NCBI RefSeq assembly: GCF_036320965.1
Contig: NC_092265.1
Coordinates: 1,873,501 to 1,937,500, forward strand
Source: Panulirus ornatus
Lineage: Eukaryota; Arthropoda; Malacostraca; Decapoda; Palinuridae
Direction of reading: 5' to 3'
Length of the DNA: 64,000 nucleotides
Part shown: positions 58,401-64,000 of the stretch, piece by piece
Position numbering within the stretch: position 1 is the stretch's first letter
How the letters are laid out: each line of letters starts with the position of its first letter
Notes under the pieces: model-generated
The model's input: only the letters and a program-made list of their open reading frames with translations
What the model was told of the DNA's origin: nothing
Database searches by the model: none
Translations under genes and position numbers: made by a program

Positions 58401-60340
58401 AGGGGTCTGCTTCACTTTCCTGCCTGTATCCCTAGCCTACTCATCAACCACCTGTACGCATCACCGTAATATATATACAATCTTTTTCATATACCGGATC
58501 TACTTCCATCCGCCTGATCTACTGAATACTGTTAACTGGGTTACGAGAGCGTGTATGGCCCTTCAGTTATTTAGAATATCTGAAGAAGTACTCTAACTTT
58601 TTTGATTAGTTTCAAAATAACGTTGCTGGCTTTAATGGGCCGGGCAGTCAGCAGGCCTGAAGCGGAAGTAACCTACAAACTTTAAATAATTCTGCTAAAA
58701 CGTCATTTGCCCATACCTATTTTTGGCCAGTTTCACATTCACACAACTAGTGAGCGGTACTCCCGCACACTATGATTCATGCCACAAGAGGGCTGCACTC
58801 ACTCACCGTCTTAAATCACTTGCTTTTCGTTGCGACCAGTCGCTGTGGCACACATCGCTGACAGCCACTACAGCGCGAGAGCGGCGGACCTGAAGGCTCC
58901 TACAGACTTCCGCTTGGCGGAGGCCATGGGGCAAGGCGCTGATCGCTGTCACGTGTCGCTGGAGCCTTTGCCTCAAGCGTAGATTCACGGAACTCCCCGG
59001 CACCATCGGTTTATGGACACGAAGGATCTCTTTGTTCCTCCAGAGGATGTGGCGGCTCCCCATCATGAGGTAGTCCCAGCGCGATCACATACGATAACAC
59101 CCAGGCGGCCACAGTGACTATCCATGCACAGTCGCACAGGTGCAATAGGGGAAGCTCTCATCTGACGAGATAAGCTGCCGACACTGTCCGTGGGCATGAC
59201 GACACATGGCGTTGCTCCACAGACCACAGGGAAGACTGCAACTACGTCTGTGGCGCATCTACTCACTGCGCCATGTTCCAAATGTCGTGTGAAGTCTGGC
59301 GGCTTAAGAAAACACAGTCTTGACCGGTGCAATCACTCGAAAGGTCCAGACAACAGTACTACAGGTTGGAAACATCCGTCCCATCGCAGGGTAACACTCA
59401 AAAGAAACTTCAGTGACAGCTTCATCCATGCCCAACAACTCAGACAAACAACTGACAACATAATGCGGCAACTCGCTTTCACACCACCAGAGAGCAACAC
59501 TCGTGCTCACACTGACTCATCCACCCTCACTTACCTGGGCTCGAACTCGCATAGATGAACACCATACAGTGATCCATGTCGATGTTTTCAGAGTATTGTA
59601 TGACAACCACGGACTGTTAGTAGCAAAAGCCACATACTGACTGAACAAGAATCACAGGCCAGAGTAAGAAAATGCTGCGTAATACAGTACTCAATTCTTT
59701 CCTTTTTATTTGACTTTCAGTCTTGTCATCCTTTTGTCTCGTATACCTTTCGTTTAGTTTGCAAAGAACTTCCGCAACACTGAATAAAAGTGAATGAAAA
59801 ATGAGTACGTTATAGTGATAACACCCTCGAGAAACTGCCATACTGTACATCATTACCACAAGTACTTATACAAACATTCCCTTGCACTGGAATTTCGTTC
59901 CGTCAGTCATTTCTTGATTACAGATTCTGGGTGAATGACCATCATATACTTGGTTGTTGATAAATACAAGGTTCTTACATAGCCTATAATTTAATCATAG
60001 AGAATAACGATCTGCAAGTTTTAGACGTATGATGGAACAGGAACCGTACATCATCAGAAAAGACAAGTCAGCGGGTTTTTGTTTCATTGGCATAAAATGT
60101 TGTTACCTACAGACTTAGACCAGGACGTGTTACTCAAATGATCATTAAATGATTTTGAAATTTAAAGCTAATTCTCTTAGACATTCATATTCACGTTTTT
60201 TTTTTTTTTCTCTGGCAGACTTGACACAACAACTTCACCTTTTGTACTTACAAGGAATTGGAGAAGTTTTATATTGATTAATGAAACTGGGACAGAATGT
60301 AGGATTCTGTGGTGGGAGGATAAACAATGATAAAGAAAAC
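58401..60340. other. No recognised gene
   Basis: 58800-59560 is GC-richer and open on both strands (minus 59066-58803, plus 59190-59558), but the proteins resemble nothing I know. The rest is AT-rich. Confidence 0.45.
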
Positions 60341-62340
60341 GAGTGGGACACATTTTATTGTCTTTTTGGCATCTGGCACAACATAGACGAGACCTGGCCG
60401 ACAGATGAGCCGGTCAGCTGTAGACCAGACCATACACATATACACACATGAATACACAAAAAACACACGAACACTTGCATGGATGCTTCACTGCATACAC
60501 GGAGAAGTGAACCACAGCTCTGACACACAAGGTCGGAGATTTTCTGTTATTTAAACGTAGGAGAGAAACATATACATACACTCACATTCCTAGAATACAC
60601 AGCTGAATATTTCATGAATAACAATCTTAGAATATCGTATATACAGACAAGTAAAAAAAAATGCTTCAGCTCACAAAAGGACTGAAGAATCCATCAGAGC
60701 AGACAGTGAGTATCTCATTCAGCAGTCATGGTCATACATAATACAGCTAGGTTTTCCACTAAACGCCAGCTTGTATCATCACCCAGCTACAGTGGGTACA
60801 TGCTAACACTCAAACATATGCGTAATTAATTTACGCTCACCGGGTAGGCCTGAAACTGAACAGTACAAATAACAATATGAACTAAAGTGATGAAGGCTCA
60901 GTAGATTTCTAAAGGACAATATTCTGGGTTTGGTTAAATTCCTGCAAGATTCAGCGAAGTCTTCGACTAATGGCTGTAGTTGTTGCTTCTGATAGAAATC
61001 CTTATCTTGGGTTACGCAATTTATGCGAGACGCGCGTAACTCGGGTTGAAGATTGACGATCTAACGTGCAGAGATGGTGTTGACACACAAGCTTTGGCGG
61101 AGTCATTCTTTATGGAAGAGGAAAAAAGTCATTACCGCTTATACACATACAGTGCAACTCCATCCGATAATCATTTAGATAAATATACTGACATCAAGGG
61201 AAAATCATTGTGATCAGGGGGCCATGGCCCACTCTCTGGTTTCCCCAATGAAGCAGATGGTATTGTGCACAACATGAATAGGGTCTGCTACTTGACAAGT
61301 GGGTGACACCGATAAATGAAACTTTTTAAAGATGGAACAATGTAATGAATCCCACTGATGTCATGGCTCAGTGACACATGTAGATGAATTAAATATTTAC
61401 ATCTAATTTTTCCCTTTTCATGAAGACTTCAGCCTGTCGCAGATTCGCTATGTGGGATGTTGTGCATACAGTCTAGACCTCCGAGTCTTATAACGGTATG
61501 AGAAGACCAACAACATGAATACTTTTTTAGAAGGAATATGCAAATGTATTTTTTTTTTTCGAATCCAGTTCTTTGAGGCTCCTTTCTAACCCAAGCGGGA
61601 GACGCACTTCTGCTGGCAGGCTTGAGGATTTGCGCCACTTCTGACCAAGCTATCGGAATCTTTTATATACTTATGGCCTTCATGCTATCGAAAGCTCTTC
61701 CTAAAAAAGGTAAAGTTAAAAGATGAACTCTCAGTTAAACAGTGTTACGAATTTAAGAAAGTATGAAATTCTTTCATGAGGAATTTAAGTTCCATTGGAA
61801 CTATAAGTATCTGAAAACATTGAAACCGATTCATGAAGATGTAGCAGAAGTTCAGATCTAACTTCAGAAGTATGATTAACCGAATCACTCAACAGGATAG
61901 GCATAACAGAAACAGTTATGACCGAGCAGTATGACTCCTCGTTCAGCAGCAGCGGGGCGCCCCACCTTTCAATAATACTGTCGAAGCCAAGGACCAGAGC
62001 GTACCTTTCACTCGGGGAAACTATTAAGACCATTATACCCATGAGCCTGTGACCTGAAGGTACGGTGGAAAAACGCCATTGGCGTGTGAAGGGTCCACGC
62101 AAGGAAGGCTCATCCGATCATCCTTGTGTTTCCTTGCGTCTAACTAGGCTGATTTAGTCTAGGAATACCATTCTCGCTTCTCTCATGGCATATCCTCTAA
62201 GACAGAGGATCAGGTTACTCGCTAAGGCCTGAACCCATTGGTGAGGCGTTGGACCCCCACCCAGAGCCAGGTCAAAGGAAGGGAGGCAGACTCACACCAA
62301 ACTCTTACATATAAATACTACGCTTCTAGGGACCTATGTA
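60341..62340. other. Repeat-poor stretch, possible 3'UTR of an off-window or undetected minus-strand gene
   Basis: A minus-strand AATAAA lies at 60353-60359. The next 2 kb lacks retroelement signatures and long open frames (best: 105 codons at 62102-61785, unrecognised). Weak inference only. Confidence 0.25.
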
Positions 62341-62987
62341 CAATAAAGTGACATTATTGATCTATAATTTATAATAAGAAATACAAGAATACACTTCTTT
62401 ATTTGGTAAAGAAAATCTTTTTTTCTAGAAAAAATTGCACAGAAAAAATACCACTACAATGATGAGTGAAGTTCAGTGATATAAAAGTTATGATACATCA
62501 AAAGAAACTGGAATTTATATATAAAAATCAACAACTATGTACATTGCACACGTTCTTCAGAACGGCATATTCAATACAACGGCATTCACGTAGGCAAACA
62601 CCTTAGGAAAGACTGGGCTGAGTGGCTGATTGGTGGTGATCGCGACCTGGCACACAGATGGGAGATGCCGTTTGACCAATTCACAGCTCCTGGCCCCGCC
62701 CACTACCAGTCACCAGCAAATGAGCGTTTAGAGATCATGTATGGGAATCTGTGATTGTTTTTCTAATGAATTATAAGATGAAAGTTCAGTTGAGATACTA
62801 CACTGACTTTCTTCAAGTATTTTGGGATAAAGAAATGTGGGGTAAGTGTATTTGTCATATTAGCAATCATAGCAACATCCTCGAATACCACGTAGACGCA
62901 GAAGTAAAAATCAAACATAGTTTAAGTTCCGTAATGTCCTGAGACAGAGCTATGTGTCTGCTTGGTTCAAGTGTTACAATGTATGTG

Positions 62988-62988
<1 letters not shown>
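62341..62988. other. No recognised gene
   Basis: AT-rich, small frames only. Confidence 0.4.
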
Positions 62989-63045
<57 letters not shown>

Positions 63046-63115
63046 TGGTGGTGGGTGTGTGTAGTGTGTTGTGTGTGTGTGTGTGTAGTGGTGGTGTGTG
63101 TGTGTAGTGGTGCTG
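62989..63115. repeat. (GT)n microsatellite with GTAGTGGTG interruptions
   Basis: Pure GT to 63043, then GT with TAGTGGTG insertions. Thr-His frames on the minus strand are artefacts. Confidence 0.96.
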
Positions 63116-63119
63116 GAGG

Positions 63120-63480
63120 GGCGGTGAGACGAGTAGTGCTGTGTGGCCGAGGGCAGCTGCTGCCGTTGTCCGCCACACTGTAGTATTGGTCTGGGTACCT
63201 TTTGGCGGGGGCCCCTGTGGAAACACCACTTTCCTAGAAGGGGACCCCCTGTGGCGGCACTGGCCCGTAGATGGGGGTCCCCCACGGCGGCACCAGTCCC
63301 TTTAGGGGCCACCCTCGCGCCGTCGCCTCGCCAGCAAGCCGCCGCCGCAGCTCGGAGGGCCTGGTGCCGCCGCCAAATGCCGACACCCTTGTTGCTCCTG
63401 CCGTGTGGCTCTCTGCCATTCGTGTGGATGGACCAGTGATACCTGCCTAGTGAAGGGGCACTCCGATTTGTGGCTCTTTT
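63120..63480. other. GC-rich block, open on both strands
   Basis: Much higher GC than its surroundings, with internal repeats of CCCCTGTGG and GGCGGCAC. Open frames on both strands (plus 63143-63439, minus 63492-62974) have biased Pro/Gly/Ala composition and no family match. Could be a CpG-rich exon or promoter, or just low-complexity DNA. Confidence 0.4.
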
Positions 63481-63559
63481 AAGCTCGGACACCGTCCTAG
63501 TATATCCCTAGTGATGGTGCTCAGTGGTTGGTGGGGTAACATGAGTGTGGCGATCTTGT

Positions 63560-64000
63560 GGCCTCTAGTGTGTGGAGATATTGAGACAGGGTCCTCTAGT
63601 GTGTGAAGGCACTGTATGAGGCAGGGTCCCCTGGTGTGTCAGTGTGAGGTAGGATCCCTTGGTGAATAAAGTCATTGAGGTAGGGCTCCCTGGTATGTGA
63701 AGGCACTAGGCAAGGCAGGGTCCCCTGGTGTGTGTGAGGCTTGGCCCCTTGGTGTACAGATGCACTAGGTGAGGCAGGGTCCCTTGTTATGTGAAAAGTG
63801 GGGCCTCCTGGTGTGTAGCACACTAGGTGAGGCAGGTCCTCTTGATACGTAGAGCCACTACATGAGGCAGGGCCCCCTAGTGTGTAGAGTTACTAGGTGA
63901 GGCAGAGCCCTATGATATCAGGCAGGGCTCCCTGATGTATAGAGCCACTACGTTAGGTAGGACCCCCTGGTGTGTAGAGCCACTGGGTGAGGCATGTCCA
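63560..64000. repeat. Degenerate minisatellite, about 40-bp unit, running off the right end
   Basis: Units of GTGAGGCAGGGTCCCCTGGT then GTGTAGAGCCACTAG repeat with small changes from about 63560 to the end. Confidence 0.88.

Noticed and set aside
58803..59558. Possible decayed Tc1-like transposase (SSDESF word on the minus strand)
   Set aside because: Only one short word matches; no other catalytic motif or terminal inverted repeats were found.

Overview
This window is animal nuclear DNA, most likely from an arthropod and probably a decapod crustacean. That assignment is an inference. It rests on long introns packed with non-LTR retrotransposons, many long (TA)n tracts, arthropod-like gene sequences and no bacterial-style gene packing. 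Most of the sequence is repeats. Only two host genes can be supported, both on the minus strand.

The right-centre (31222-56822) holds a complete METTL3 gene, the catalytic subunit of the nuclear m6A mRNA methyltransferase. I reconstructed 11 coding exons that join in frame into a 563-residue protein. It has a leader helix, two CCCH zinc fingers and a Rossmann methyltransferase domain with the catalytic DPPW. All introns are GT-AG except intron 7, which is GC-AG. The left end (680-9760) holds the first three coding exons of an SLC22 organic cation/anion transporter; the rest of that gene lies beyond position 1.

The dominant repeat is one RTE-type LINE with at least 16 fragments, all 5'-truncated. 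They lie in a 9-kb cluster of mixed orientation (19555-28778) and inside METTL3 introns 1, 2, 3, 8 and 9. The copies at 47570, 51487 and 53383 are almost identical in protein sequence, which implies recent activity. A SINE-like element at 39409 carries a 3' tail resembling the LINE tail. Older remnants include four CR1/Jockey-type copies, a Jockey-type element with a distal zinc-knuckle-like tail, another decayed reverse transcriptase, and a Penelope-like element with RT and GIY-YIG remains. A separate Penelope-type end fragment with a hammerhead-ribozyme-like core lies between two (TA)n tracts near position 1500.

Other structure: several minisatellites (40-bp at 353, GT-rich at 2950, 35-bp at 16935, G-rich at 42540, roughly 40-bp at 63560), a 310-bp satellite cut by a MITE-like element (7906-9016), a 278-bp tandem duplication in METTL3 intron 9, and a tRNA-derived SINE head at 15660. 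The right flank (56823-64000) has no recognisable gene. I found no CRISPR array, tRNA, rRNA or prokaryotic feature.
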